In this document: one piece after another, positions 47,289 to 57,933 of the stretch | How the letters are laid out: each line of letters opens with the position of its first letter | Numbering within the stretch: the stretch's first letter is position 1 | Assembly: GCA_021772055.1 (NCBI GenBank) | Contig: JAETNR010000012.1 | Span: 1-64,000 of the forward strand | Origin: Blautia sp. | GTDB taxonomy: Bacteria; Bacillota; Clostridia; Lachnospirales; Lachnospiraceae | Reading direction: 5' to 3' | DNA: 64,000 bases | Notes under the pieces: generated by a model | Told to the model about the DNA's origin: nothing | The model's database searches: none | What the model saw: only the letters and a program-made list of their open reading frames with translations | Made by a program: the position numbers and the translations under genes

Positions 47289-48737
47289 TTACCACTGGCC
47301 AAAGAACTCCTGAATATTGGGAATTTCTTCTGCCTCTGCCTCACCGTCTTCCCAATCCTCGTATAAATTTCCATCGCTCTCATCTTCAGTACGATCGTCT
47401 TTATCTGTTTCTTCCTGCTTATCATTTTCATCAGTAGGGTTCGGGTTCTCTCCAAGGGTTACGGTAACCTGCTTTTCTTTATAGCCATCACCATCAATCA
47501 CCTCAAGTGTAAGCTCTACTTCTTCACCCGGTTCATAGTACTCCAGAAAATCTACAAGTGTCTGGATGCCCTTCACACGTTTTCCGTTGAACTCCGTAAT
47601 AATAGTGTTTTTCTTAATGCCTGCCTCATCTGCAGGGCCATCCCCTGTGACCTCTGTAATAAAGACACCTGCCGGAATTCCATAAACCTGATTTCCTTCG
47701 TCGCTGACAGTATATCCTGTAATTCCTAGAACGCCGTGTTTTCCATCTTCCACTTTATCTCTTGGTGTTTCGTTCATCAGATTTTCCAGTACGTCAGCTA
47801 CATCGGAAATTGCAATAGCATATCCCATGCCTTCCACTTCCGTAGATGCAAGCTTCGCTGAGTTGATTCCTACTACTTCCCCGTTCATATTCAAAAGTGC
47901 ACCGCCGCTGTTTCCGGGATTAATTGCTGCATCCGTCTGGATCAGGTTTACACCGTCAGCATCTTCTGCATCTCTGCTGCCTGCGGACTCATCCAGTCTG
48001 CGATTCTTGGCACTGACAATACCTGTTGTAACAGACTGTCCATAGCCAAGTGCGTTACCGATTGCTACAACCTGCTCACCAACCTGCAGGTTATCGGAAT
48101 CACCGATTGCTGCAACAGAAATCTCATCTAACGTATCATCAGAAATATCATCCATTTTTACGGAAACCACCGCCAGGTCACGTACTTCATCATAACCGTT
48201 CACAGTTGCTTCGTAAGAGTTTCCGTCAATAAAAGAAACGGAAACCGTATTTGCATCTTCAATAACATGATAGTTTGTGGCAATTAATAAAGCATCGTCA
48301 TTCTTTCCAATAATAATACCGGAGCCGCTGCCCTCCACTTCTCTCTGCTGCGGAGCATAAGACCGTCCGTTTCCATACTGGAAAAGTCCGAAATAATTCT
48401 GTACCTCCTGCAGGGATTTTGTTGTAATTGACACAACAGAAGGCATTGCTTCCTGTACGATTTCGGAAACATCCAGCCCGCCCTTTGAAACCGAAACCTC
48501 TTTTTCTTCTTTATCGTCCTCTGAATCTTCCGATTTCGCTTTCGTTCTCAAAAGGGTTACTTCATCATTCCTCTGCACAGCAGCTTCCACCTGGGATGGG
48601 TTACTCAATGCCCACGGCCTGTCAAAGTTTCCTGCTGCCAGACCACCCGCAATTGCCACACACAGTCCAATTCCGGCACTTCTCTTCACAATCTTTTTCA
48701 CCTTTTCATTCCGATTATCTTTATTCATCATGATCAA
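47289..48737 (-). CDS. HtrA/DegP-like trypsin-like serine protease with PDZ domain
   Basis: TM anchor, NYHVIEDA, QTDAAINPGNSGGALLN (GNSGG), C-terminal PDZ. Confidence 0.93.
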   Translation of the reverse strand: MIMMNKDNRNEKVKKIVKRSAGIGLCVAIAGGLAAGNFDRPWALSNPSQVEAAVQRNDEVTLLRTKAKSEDSEDDKEEKEVSVSKGGLDVSEIVQEAMPSVVSITTKSLQEVQNYFGLFQYGNGRSYAPQQREVEGSGSGIIIGKNDDALLIATNYHVIEDANTVSVSFIDGNSYEATVNGYDEVRDLAVVSVKMDDISDDTLDEISVAAIGDSDNLQVGEQVVAIGNALGYGQSVTTGIVSAKNRRLDESAGSRDAEDADGVNLIQTDAAINPGNSGGALLNMNGEVVGINSAKLASTEVEGMGYAIAISDVADVLENLMNETPRDKVEDGKHGVLGITGYTVSDEGNQVYGIPAGVFITEVTGDGPADEAGIKKNTIITEFNGKRVKGIQTLVDFLEYYEPGEEVELTLEVIDGDGYKEKQVTVTLGENPNPTDENDKQEETDKDDRTEDESDGNLYEDWEDGEAEAEEIPNIQEFFGQW

Positions 48738-48908
48738 ATCCCTCCCTGGATTTTTATTTATCTCTTTTTGATGATTAAAGTATATTGAGAATTTGTGTTA
48801 ACTTTGTGGGAAAATTGTGTTTAAATTGTTAAATCCTTACTGCGGTATGGAAACTCTGATAAAAAGGAACCTGCCATCTACGACAGATTCCCTTCTCTCA
48901 CACAATCC

Positions 48909-50159
48909 TCAATCATTCGTTAAATGAAGTTTATCCAAAATATAGAAAACCAGGCTCAGGATCATACCTACCACGCAGGCAAGCACCATACCTGTAAGCT
49001 GTACATCCCCAAGGCTTACTGCAATTCCGGACAAGCCGATGACAAAAATAACCGATGTCAGGATCAAATTCCTGGATTTGCCGTAATCCACCTGGTTATC
49101 AACCAGGATCCGAAGCCCGGAGGTTCCGATCATACCATACAAAAGAATGGAAATGCCACCGATTACCGATCCCGGAATGGTACTGATCAGCGTAGCGAAC
49201 TTTCCGCAGAAAGAAATCAGAACGGACAGTACTGCAGCTCCTCCGATAACCCAGACACTATACACGCCTGTAATCGCCATAACCCCAATATTCTCTCCGT
49301 ATGTGGTTGTGGGCACAGAACCAATCAAACCGGAAATCGCAGTGGAAAAATTATCTGCAAAAATAGAACGATGAAGCCCCGGATCCTTCAGAAGATCCCT
49401 GCCTACGATCTTGCTGGTTACAATCTGATGTCCGATATGCTCGGAAGTGATTACCAGAATTACCGGAAGGATCGTCAAAACCGCTTCTGTCTTAAATTTT
49501 GCAAGATGAAAATCCGGGACGGCAAACCAGGCAGCTTTCGCTACTTCACTGAAATCCAGCAGTCCGCAAATTGCAGCAGCAATATATCCCGCAATGATCG
49601 CGATCAAAATAGGTATCACCGAAAGAAATCCGCGGAACAGCACCTGCCCGAAAATAGCAACTCCCAATGTTACAAGGAATACGATCAGGTTTTTGGGATC
49701 TACCTTCTCCACACCTGTAAGTCCTGCTGTAGAGGCAGCCGAACCGGCAAGTTCCAAACCAATCAGAGCAACCACCGAGCCCATTGCAGCAGGCGGAAGC
49801 ACAATATCGATCCAGTCCGTACCAAACTTATAAATAATTCCTGCAAGAATACACCCGCAGATACCTACTACCACAAAACCGCCCTGGGCATATTCAAAGC
49901 CATACTTGGCGATTACCACTCCCGCAGGTGCCAGAAATGCGAAACTGGAGCCAAGATAAGCCGGTGCCTTTCCTTTGGTGATCAGAATAAACAGCAGAGT
50001 ACCGCATCCATTCATAAACAGAACAATGGCAGGATTGATTCCAAAAATAAACGGTACCAGCACCGAAGCCCCAAACATGGCAAACAAATGCTGAATACTT
50101 AGAGGAATCATCAGTTTCAACGGAACTCTCTCTTCTACCTGGATGATCTTCTTTTCCAT
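48909..50159 (-). CDS. uracil/xanthine permease (NCS2, UraA-like)
   Basis: PLSIQHLFAMFGASVLVPFIFGINPA; start at MEKKIIQVEERVP. Confidence 0.92.
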   Translation of the reverse strand: MEKKIIQVEERVPLKLMIPLSIQHLFAMFGASVLVPFIFGINPAIVLFMNGCGTLLFILITKGKAPAYLGSSFAFLAPAGVVIAKYGFEYAQGGFVVVGICGCILAGIIYKFGTDWIDIVLPPAAMGSVVALIGLELAGSAASTAGLTGVEKVDPKNLIVFLVTLGVAIFGQVLFRGFLSVIPILIAIIAGYIAAAICGLLDFSEVAKAAWFAVPDFHLAKFKTEAVLTILPVILVITSEHIGHQIVTSKIVGRDLLKDPGLHRSIFADNFSTAISGLIGSVPTTTYGENIGVMAITGVYSVWVIGGAAVLSVLISFCGKFATLISTIPGSVIGGISILLYGMIGTSGLRILVDNQVDYGKSRNLILTSVIFVIGLSGIAVSLGDVQLTGMVLACVVGMILSLVFYILDKLHLTND

Positions 50160-50285
50160 CCTTTTCCCCTCTCTCTTATGTACTTTTTTGAGTAAATTCT
50201 TTACCCACTGAACGCCCTTATTATACCATATCACACCTCCTGCGTACACTAAGAATTTGCTATATTTTATCATTTAAGTTTTTCC

Positions 50286-51299
50286 CTATTGTCCCCCAAT
50301 CCGACTATAAACATTCACTGCATCCAGGATATGAAACTGTTCTGTTTCATGGGAGCCATCCGCTTTTGCCGTAACCAGAATATATTCTTTGCCGTTTACT
50401 AATGCCAGACTTGCCAGACACTGACCCGCTTCTTTCGTATATCCCGTTTTTCCCCCAAGAATCTCTCCTCCGGTCACAGAAGGACTGTCCATATATTGGA
50501 ACATCGTGCTATAAAAGGTAAAACCTTCCGGGTGCTGCACGGTAGGCTGTACGCTATACCTGCTGCCGCAAAAAACCTCCCGAAAATCCTGATTCTGCAA
50601 AGCATACTTTAAAAGCACAGCGATATCCCGCACTGTGGAATAATGTTCCGCCTCATGCAATCCTGTAGAATTACAGAAATGGGTATCTTCCATCCCCAGC
50701 TCTTTCACTTTTTCATTCATCAGATCCACAAAGCCGCTTTCTGACCCTGAAATCCTGTCTGCAAGTGCAATGCAGCATTCTGCACCTGACGGAAGCAGTA
50801 CTCCATACAGCAGATCCTTAATGGACGCTTCCTCTCCCGGCTCAAATCCTGCCATAGAAGCATCCTGCGCATAAAGCCTCTGAAACATCTCTTCCGGAAG
50901 AATGATCCGCTCTTCCAGATTGCTGCTGTTCTCTACTGTCAATAATGCAGTCATGATCTTCGTAAGCGAAGCAGGATAAATCCTCTCCCTGCTGCCGTGC
51001 TCCCCCAGGATTTCCCCTGAGCCGGCATCCATCAGAACAGCATTTTGACTATACAGTTCCTCCAGATCAACTTCCGCAGAGAAATTTTCATATCCCATCT
51101 GAGCCGTACTGTTTTCAAACGATAGGAACTCCGGCCCGCCATTTTCCATACGATACAGAATTTCCCCTGCATATCCGTATATTGCTGATACAAATAAAGC
51201 AGCCGCCGCCAGCAAAATGCATCTCATGATCCTCCGCCTTCTCCTTCTGCGCTGTCTTCTGCTCCCATAGTTTTGCTTTTTTACTTTTCTGCCTTTCAT
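50286..51299 (-). CDS. D-alanyl-D-alanine carboxypeptidase (peptidase S11)
   Basis: YPASLTKIMTALL (SxxK), GGKTGYTKEAGQC (KTG), N-terminal TM anchor. Confidence 0.9.
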   Translation of the reverse strand: MKGRKVKKQNYGSRRQRRRRRRRIMRCILLAAAALFVSAIYGYAGEILYRMENGGPEFLSFENSTAQMGYENFSAEVDLEELYSQNAVLMDAGSGEILGEHGSRERIYPASLTKIMTALLTVENSSNLEERIILPEEMFQRLYAQDASMAGFEPGEEASIKDLLYGVLLPSGAECCIALADRISGSESGFVDLMNEKVKELGMEDTHFCNSTGLHEAEHYSTVRDIAVLLKYALQNQDFREVFCGSRYSVQPTVQHPEGFTFYSTMFQYMDSPSVTGGEILGGKTGYTKEAGQCLASLALVNGKEYILVTAKADGSHETEQFHILDAVNVYSRIGGQ

Positions 51300-51546
51300 T
51301 TAAAAATTCCTGCCTTTCTGAGAAAGAATCCCGTTTCGCAGGATTCTCCGCCTGCGGCGGGCTGCCCCAGGCAACGTAATTTTCCTCCGCATCCTCCCCA
51401 TACGAATGCATAAAGAATTTATTTAGCAGGAGCATAAAAATCAGCTCCCGCTTAGCTATCATTTTACTAAGCAGGAGCTGTTTATACTTTAAGATTACAT
51501 TATTTAATTCCTAAGAAAATCCTAAGATTGCAGGCGGCACACCGGA

Positions 51547-52692
51547 TCACGATCTTACAGGAAGTTTCACACAAAAGGTGGTCATCTCATTTTCACTCTC
51601 TGCAGTGATCGTGCCCCCGTGCAGCTCTGCAATCTCCCTGGCAATTGCCAGACCCAGTCCTGCGCCTCCTGTATTGGTTGCCCTGGCCTCATCCAGCCGG
51701 AAAAATTTTTCAAAAATATTATCCAGCTTATATGCAGGTATAGTTCTTCCTTTATTTCGGAAATACAGCAGCAGATCATGTTCTGTACATTCTGACCATA
51801 TCCTGATCGGCGTATCAGGATAACTGTAAGCCACTGCATTTTTCAAAATATTATTAAAAACCCTCGCCAGCTTCATACTGTCCCCATAAACAGTGAGATT
51901 TTCTTCCACACATAATTCTACCGTATTTCCATGAGGCTGAAGGATCGGATAAAATTCATCCGTCATCTGAACCAGCATATAATAAAGATCTATCGGCTCT
52001 TTTTCCAGCACGATCTGCTGAAGATTATACCTGGTAATTTCAAAAAATTCATTGATCAGCTTCTCCAGACGTTTTGCCTTATCCAGGGTAATGCCTGTAT
52101 ACTTTATCCTCTGTTCCATCGGAAGATCCGGTGCTTCGTCAAGCAGGCTCAGATATCCGATAATAGAGGTCAGCGGAGTTTTCAGGTCGTGTGCCAAATA
52201 AGCGATCAGGTCGTTTTTCCGCGCTGCCTCTTCCTTCAAAAGCTGTTCATGCTTCTGCATCGTGGTTTTCAGCGAAACAAGCTGGGCAGCTATTTCCGCA
52301 TGTTCTTTTGGCAGCGAGTCTGCGGCTGTATCCGTTCCCTGCATATAGTCGTGGATCTCACCGCTTACCATGGTGATGGTCTTTTTCACCTTCGCCTTTC
52401 CGTAAAAATGTACGATTACAAAAATAACCAGAATCCAGAAAATAATATTGATACACATGACCCCAAATATCAGTCTTTTGATTCTGAACCAGTCCGTATT
52501 TAAAACACTCACTTCATTTTCGCCGTAAAAAGTCTGATATTCTGCATAATTCTTCATAAACCAGTCTGCAAACATTCCGTTCCATGCGTGATCTACAAAA
52601 TAAAAAATCCCCCAGCATAAAAGCAGTCCGCCCAAAATGGCTGCCAGACAAATTACTGCTGTTTTTAGTAGCTCCCTGACTTTACTTTTCAA
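51547..52692 (-). CDS. sensor histidine kinase, VanS-like
   Basis: LIAYLAHDLKTPLTSIIGYLSLLDEAPDLP H-box, ATP-lid GGAGLGLAIAREI. Confidence 0.87.
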   Translation of the reverse strand: MKSKVRELLKTAVICLAAILGGLLLCWGIFYFVDHAWNGMFADWFMKNYAEYQTFYGENEVSVLNTDWFRIKRLIFGVMCINIIFWILVIFVIVHFYGKAKVKKTITMVSGEIHDYMQGTDTAADSLPKEHAEIAAQLVSLKTTMQKHEQLLKEEAARKNDLIAYLAHDLKTPLTSIIGYLSLLDEAPDLPMEQRIKYTGITLDKAKRLEKLINEFFEITRYNLQQIVLEKEPIDLYYMLVQMTDEFYPILQPHGNTVELCVEENLTVYGDSMKLARVFNNILKNAVAYSYPDTPIRIWSECTEHDLLLYFRNKGRTIPAYKLDNIFEKFFRLDEARATNTGGAGLGLAIAREIAELHGGTITAESENEMTTFCVKLPVRS

Positions 52693-53389
52693 TTTTGTAG
52701 CCGCACCCCCAGACTGTTTTTATATACCGCGGTTCTTCAAAAGAATCTCCTAGTTTTTCCCGTAAATGGCGAATATGGACAGTAATCGTGTTATTGCTTT
52801 TGCTGAAATACTCATCCCCCCATATCTGTCGGAATAATTCCTCAGAGCTTACCACCTCACCTTTTTGCTGGCATAATATGCGCAGAATTGAAAACTCTGT
52901 AGGAGTCAGGGATAATGGTTTTTCGTTTAATGTACACTCATGTGTCTTAATGTTCAAAACCAGCCCGGAATGGATCAGAATATCCTCTTCCATCCCTGTT
53001 CCTGCTGTATTATATCTTTTATATCTGCGCAGCTGCGCCTTCACCCTGGCGACCAGCTCCAGGGGCAGAAAGGGCTTGGTAATATAGTCGTCAGCGCCTA
53101 AAGTAAGGCCTGTAATCTTATCAATTTCTTCGCCTTTGGCGGTCAGCATGATGACCGGATAATGATATCTCTCCCGTATTTTCCTGCAAATCTCAAAACC
53201 GCTCATATCCGGAAGCATTACATCCAAAATCGCCAGATCCAGATTCTCACTCTGAATACATTTCATTGCCTCTGCTGCGGTATAAAACTTATATACGGTA
53301 AAATTTTCATTTTGCAGATATACCTCTACCAGATCCGCAATCTCCCTTTCATCATCCACGATCAGTATTTTGTCTGCCATCCTCTCCAA
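52682..53389 (-). CDS. OmpR-family response regulator, VanR-like
   Basis: KILIVDDEREIADLVEVYLQNENFTV, winged helix VHIRHLREKLGD...KTVWGCGYKIEK. Confidence 0.9.
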   Translation of the reverse strand: MERMADKILIVDDEREIADLVEVYLQNENFTVYKFYTAAEAMKCIQSENLDLAILDVMLPDMSGFEICRKIRERYHYPVIMLTAKGEEIDKITGLTLGADDYITKPFLPLELVARVKAQLRRYKRYNTAGTGMEEDILIHSGLVLNIKTHECTLNEKPLSLTPTEFSILRILCQQKGEVVSSEELFRQIWGDEYFSKSNNTITVHIRHLREKLGDSFEEPRYIKTVWGCGYKIEK

Positions 53390-53480
53390 AGTCCTTTCTG
53401 TAAAAAACTAATTTTGCCTTTTAGCCTATCCGGCCGCTTTCAAACGGTTTTAAATTGAGCAGTTGAACGATTCCCTGTTC

Positions 53481-54461
53481 TCAGCTTTTTCCCAGAACGC
53501 TTTTCAGCCACATATCTGCAAGCACCGGCCAAACTGCCGCTTCCTCATTGGGAATATTTGCTTTCAGCATTTCTTTCCCTTTCTCTTCGTCATAATCAAA
53601 GGAATCCAGAATCTTCTGCTTTTCCGGTTCTGAAAGTTCTATAATTCCCTGCTTAATGCATTCTACTATCCTGTTGATCTGCTCCATGGTATCTGTCTCA
53701 CCATACTCTCCCCTGGCCCATGCTTCATTTGCAAGAGAAAGCCCGTGTTTTCCGCTGGAAAATACATGATGTGCATAAGAGATTCCCTGTTTATGAAGTG
53801 CCTCTGCCATAAGATAACTGTTTTCTACCGGAACTGCTTCATCTGTTGCAGTCTGCCATAAAAAACAGGGAGGTGTGTTGGATTTTACCTGTTTTTCCAG
53901 AGACACATATGCAAGCTGCTCTTCTGAAGGATTTTCACCCAGAAGGGCATTAAAGGAATCTCTGTGTGCATACTCTCCGGATGTAATCACCGGATAAGAC
54001 AGGATTGCGGCATCCGGGCGGTTGGAAATCTCCTCATACCGCACATCCGACACATCTTTGAAATGAACACAAAGGCTGCCGCAGAGATGTGCTCCGGCAG
54101 AAAATCCACAGATAATCACCTGGTTTGTCAAAACTTTAAATTCTTCTGCCGCCTTACGGACAAAGCGCACTGCTCTTGACAGATCCTTCATGGGCTGATC
54201 ATTAAGCGGAACCGCACCAAGAAGATTTGTCGTATATGTGCAGACAAATGCCTGATACCCTTCTTTATAAAATTCTCTGGCTACGATTTCCCCTTCCGTT
54301 GGGGAAACAACCCGATATCCGCCTCCTGGAACCACAATGATTCCCGGCCTTTTTTGTGTATCCTCGTCATGGATAAATGCCGTGATGTTCGGCATAAATC
54401 CAAATGCCATAGGATAAGAATACTCTCCCTGCTCCCATAAATCAAATCTCTTAATAATCAT
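53481..54461 (-). CDS. alpha/beta hydrolase (acetyl esterase-like)
   Basis: VVPGGGYRVVSPTEGE oxyanion region, GFSAGAHL nucleophile elbow, HGLSLA. Confidence 0.85.
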   Translation of the reverse strand: MIIKRFDLWEQGEYSYPMAFGFMPNITAFIHDEDTQKRPGIIVVPGGGYRVVSPTEGEIVAREFYKEGYQAFVCTYTTNLLGAVPLNDQPMKDLSRAVRFVRKAAEEFKVLTNQVIICGFSAGAHLCGSLCVHFKDVSDVRYEEISNRPDAAILSYPVITSGEYAHRDSFNALLGENPSEEQLAYVSLEKQVKSNTPPCFLWQTATDEAVPVENSYLMAEALHKQGISYAHHVFSSGKHGLSLANEAWARGEYGETDTMEQINRIVECIKQGIIELSEPEKQKILDSFDYDEEKGKEMLKANIPNEEAAVWPVLADMWLKSVLGKS

Positions 54462-54765
54462 ACGTACCCCTCTTTTTTTCAGAATATTTTATACCTTCTC
54501 GCTTCCGTCTTTCACATTCAGAGCATTGCTTATTCCTTTTCTGCAGCTTGCTCTGCTTACAATTTTACCATATACCAACGCAAATTCAACACCAGCTTCT
54601 TCAATTTCCTTTACAAACATTGGTTTAATCCGGAAGATAGAGCGGGATTTATTCCACTTCTCGCTGTTAAACGACAGTAATCCGTACCGAACCTTCGGAT
54701 CCAGGGAAAAATCATCAGAAATCCGGCACATCACTTTAGCGCGACGTGCCGGATTTCCGACAATT

Positions 54766-55713
54766 CTATAAACCACTTACATTCTGAAATTCCCGAAGCT
54801 TTTGCTTCGCTTCCGGGGAAAGTCCTTTGGGGACCTGGATCCGGACTGTCACATACTGGTCACCATATACAGATTTGTTCTTCATGGAAACAACACCCTT
54901 TCCTTTCAGTCTGATCTTGCTTCCGGATTGTGTTCCTTCCTTAATCCTGCATACAACATCTCCGTAGAAAGTATGAACGCGTGCCTCACCGCCAAGAACT
55001 GCCGTGGGATAAGGAATGATAATTTCTGAGTAAATATCCAGCCCTCTTCTCTCATAGCCGGTTTTCCCGGCCACATGGATCACCAGATACAAATCCCCGG
55101 CTTCTTTTCCTCCCAGGCCGGGCTCGCCCTTCCCTTTCAGGCGAATCCTGCTTCCTTCCTCCACGCCTGCAGGAATATGCACCTGAACAGAACTCATACC
55201 TCCGTTGCCGGAATTCTTTAAAGAAAACCTTTTCTCGCATCCCAAAACAGCTTCCTCAAACGTAACGGTAATCTCCGCCTGGGCATCCTGTCCCTTCATA
55301 GAGGACGTTCCAAAGGGATTTCCTGAATAAGCATTCTCATACCGTTTTCCTTTTCCAAACAAATCTCCGAAAATATCTCCGAAAAACTCATCTCCATTCC
55401 CTGTATGAAAATGGAAACCGCCGTCCTCTCCCTGCCAATATGCAGACTGGCTCTGCCGCTTTGCAGCCTCCGGAGAAAATCCGGGTTCAAAAGCCATAAA
55501 TCCGTAGGTATCGTACAGCTTACGCTTTTCCTCATCACCCAGGATTTCATAGGCCTCATTTACTTCCTTAAATAATCTTTCCGCCTGGAGATTACCGGCA
55601 TTGGTATCCGGGTGGTATTTTTTTGCCAGCTTCCGGTATGCCTTTTTGATTGCAGCCGCATCCGCCTTTTTATCAACACCCAACACCTCGTAACAATCTC
55701 GTCTCGCAGCCAT
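54766..55713 (-). CDS. DnaJ/CbpA-like co-chaperone lacking the zinc-finger domain
   Basis: J domain [33 protein letters not shown] with HPD; DnaJ C-terminal domains; start at MAARRD. Confidence 0.9.
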   Translation of the reverse strand: MAARRDCYEVLGVDKKADAAAIKKAYRKLAKKYHPDTNAGNLQAERLFKEVNEAYEILGDEEKRKLYDTYGFMAFEPGFSPEAAKRQSQSAYWQGEDGGFHFHTGNGDEFFGDIFGDLFGKGKRYENAYSGNPFGTSSMKGQDAQAEITVTFEEAVLGCEKRFSLKNSGNGGMSSVQVHIPAGVEEGSRIRLKGKGEPGLGGKEAGDLYLVIHVAGKTGYERRGLDIYSEIIIPYPTAVLGGEARVHTFYGDVVCRIKEGTQSGSKIRLKGKGVVSMKNKSVYGDQYVTVRIQVPKGLSPEAKQKLREFQNVSGL

Positions 55714-55767
55714 AAAAAACACCTCCCTGACTTGTATGCTGCATTTCTCTGTACCTTACAATAAAAT

Positions 55768-55803
55768 GGACTGCATATTTACAATCCGGCAAATATGCAG
55801 TCC
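55768..55803 (-). terminator. hairpin between hsp20 and dnaJ-like genes
   Basis: Perfect 13-bp stem GGACTGCATATTT / AAATATGCAGTCC followed by ATTTTATTG on the minus strand. Confidence 0.6.
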
Positions 55804-55825
55804 TGTCTATTTAAAGAGGTGCCAA

Positions 55826-56266
55826 TTAACCCTCAATGGCAATATATTTCTTTTCTTCTGCTTCAGGCTTCCTGGGATCTTTCTTCGGAATGGACAGGGT
55901 AAGTATTCCGTTCTCATACTTAGCCTTGATTTCTTCCTGTTTCACATTCTCTCCTACAAAGAAGCTTCTACTGCAGGAACCGGAATATCTCTCCCTGCGG
56001 ATATACTTCCCGGTCTTCTCATCCTTCTCATCATTGTTCCTTGAGGTAGCTGCCTTAATTGTAAGATAACCTTCCTTCAGCTCCGCCTGAATGTCTTCTT
56101 TCTTATATCCCGGCAGGCTGACCTCCAGCTCATATTCATTCTCATGTTCCTTCACATCTGTCTTCATTATATTCTCTGTGTTTGTTCTCTGATATCCCCT
56201 GAACGGATAATCAAAACCAAAGAAATCATCAATTAAATTTTCTCCAAAAATACTAGGCATTAACAT
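55826..56266 (-). CDS. Hsp20/alpha-crystallin family small heat shock protein
   Basis: MKTDVKEHENEYELEVSLPGYKKEDIQAELKEGYLTIKA; YENGILTLSIPKK. Confidence 0.95.
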   Translation of the reverse strand: MLMPSIFGENLIDDFFGFDYPFRGYQRTNTENIMKTDVKEHENEYELEVSLPGYKKEDIQAELKEGYLTIKAATSRNNDEKDEKTGKYIRRERYSGSCSRSFFVGENVKQEEIKAKYENGILTLSIPKKDPRKPEAEEKKYIAIEG

Positions 56267-56395
56267 AAGTCACCGCTCCTTTTCCATTAAACTTTTTATA
56301 TGCTTCATTGGAACCGGGGATGTTGGGATTTTTAAGGGTTCTTCTGAACTCCTCTCTGTCATCTCCTTTGTTCTATGTGTAATATAACATATAAA

Positions 56396-56422
56396 TTAGC
56401 ACTCGTCAACCCCGAGTGCTAA
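56396..56422. promoter_or_regulatory. CIRCE element (HrcA operator)
   Basis: Perfect TTAGCACTC-N9-GAGTGCTAA; minus-strand -35 TTGACG lies inside the spacer with TATATT 17 nt downstream. Confidence 0.95.
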
Positions 56423-56584
56423 CATTTTTTGTGAAAATTCTGTGAAAACATTGGTAAAACGATTTTAAATTTCCATACACATCTTTATACATTCTTAATA
56501 CAAATTCCAATACACTTTTACTTTCTTTATTTTTTGTGCCATATAATTAAGGCCTGATAAAGAAGGATAAAGGAGTTCTTCCCA

Positions 56585-57919
56585 ATGAAAATACCATTTT
56601 TAAAAAAGAAAAAGCTGACTTCCTTTCAAATAATTATACTAAGCTTTTCCGGCGCGATCCTTGCAGGGGCACTTCTTCTGATGCTGCCGATCTCCAGCAG
56701 AGGAGGAAACATCACCTCCTTTCCGGACGCCTTGTTTACTTCCACCTCTGCAGTATGCGTTACAGGACTTGTTGTCTTTGATACTGCTACATACTGGTCA
56801 GCCTTTGGCCAGGCAGTTCTTCTGCTTTTGATCCAGGTGGGTGGTATGGGAGTCATTACAGCAGCAGTTATTTTTGCCATGGCCTCCGGAAAAAAAATTT
56901 CCCTGATGCAGCGCAGTACCCTGCAGGAATCTATTTCAGCGCCAAAGGTAGGCGGCATTGTCCGGCTGACGGAATTTATTGTAAAAACAACCTTCCTTTT
57001 AGAACTTGCAGGTGCTGTAATTATGGCTCCCGTGTTTTGCCGTGATCATGGCATAAAAGGATTATGGATGGCACTTTTCCATTCCATATCTGCTTTTTGC
57101 AATGCAGGCTTTGACCTGATGGGGATTAAGGAAAAATTTTCCTCCCTTACAGCCTATTCCGCGGATCCGATCATCAACATCACGATCATGCTCCTGATCA
57201 TAATCGGAGGCATCGGTTTCCTCACCTGGGACGATATTCACACAAACCGTCTACATCTGCACAAATACCGAATGCAAAGCAAGGTGATCCTTTGCACGAC
57301 CATGATATTGATCATTATTCCGGCAGCTTTCTTTTTCTTTTATGAATTTCCTGCCCTTCCTTTTGGAAAAAGACTGCTCGCTTCGCTTTTTCAATCCGTA
57401 ACACCCCGAACTGCAGGCTTTAATACAACAGATTTAGCTGCATTCAGTGAAGCAGGGCAGTCTGTCATAATCATCCTGATGCTGATCGGCGGTTCACCGG
57501 GCTCTACGGCAGGAGGAATGAAAACAACTACTATTGCAGTACTGCTCGCTGCCTCAGCATCGACCTTCAGCCGAAAAGAAAGCGCCCACATTTTCGGGCG
57601 GCGCATTGGAAATGATACGGTAAAACATGCCGCAACGATCCTGCTGATGTATTTCACCCTCTTTTTCTCAGGCGGTTTCCTCATCAGCATTGCTGAAGGA
57701 CTTCCTATGCTTATCTGTCTTTTTGAGACAGCATCTGCTGTAGGAACGGTTGGCTTGTCCCTGGGTATTACTGCAAGCCTCGGGACATTTTCAAGATGCA
57801 TTTTGATCCTGCTCATGTTTCTGGGCAGAGTCGGCGGGTTGACATTGGTCTTTGCAGCTCTGGCAGCTACGCAGCGAAAAACAGCAAAATATCCTCAGGA
57901 AAAAATAACAGTTGGATAA
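56585..57919 (+). CDS. TrkH/KtrB family potassium uptake membrane protein
   Basis: FTSTSAVCVTGLVVFDT, IGGSPGSTAGGMKTTT filter-like motifs. Confidence 0.92.
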   Translation: MKIPFLKKKKLTSFQIIILSFSGAILAGALLLMLPISSRGGNITSFPDALFTSTSAVCVTGLVVFDTATYWSAFGQAVLLLLIQVGGMGVITAAVIFAMASGKKISLMQRSTLQESISAPKVGGIVRLTEFIVKTTFLLELAGAVIMAPVFCRDHGIKGLWMALFHSISAFCNAGFDLMGIKEKFSSLTAYSADPIINITIMLLIIIGGIGFLTWDDIHTNRLHLHKYRMQSKVILCTTMILIIIPAAFFFFYEFPALPFGKRLLASLFQSVTPRTAGFNTTDLAAFSEAGQSVIIILMLIGGSPGSTAGGMKTTTIAVLLAASASTFSRKESAHIFGRRIGNDTVKHAATILLMYFTLFFSGGFLISIAEGLPMLICLFETASAVGTVGLSLGITASLGTFSRCILILLMFLGRVGGLTLVFAALAATQRKTAKYPQEKITVG

Positions 57920-57933
57920 AGGAGAATTTTTCT

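Noticed and set aside
48924-50102. 392-aa ORF antisense to the uracil permease
   Set aside because: Shadow ORF, low-complexity polar composition typical of antisense to a membrane protein
50286-51299. VanY zinc carboxypeptidase
   Set aside because: Motifs SxxK and KTG identify peptidase S11, not VanY
51115-51462. 115-aa ORF overlapping the start of the S11 carboxypeptidase
   Set aside because: Large out-of-frame overlap with a supported gene; region 51437..51480 is better explained by the hairpin CAGCTCCCGCTTAG...CTAAGCAGGAGCTG
54489-54776. 95-aa ORF downstream of the dnaJ-like gene
   Set aside because: No recognisable family and it contains a strong terminator-like hairpin; left unannotated
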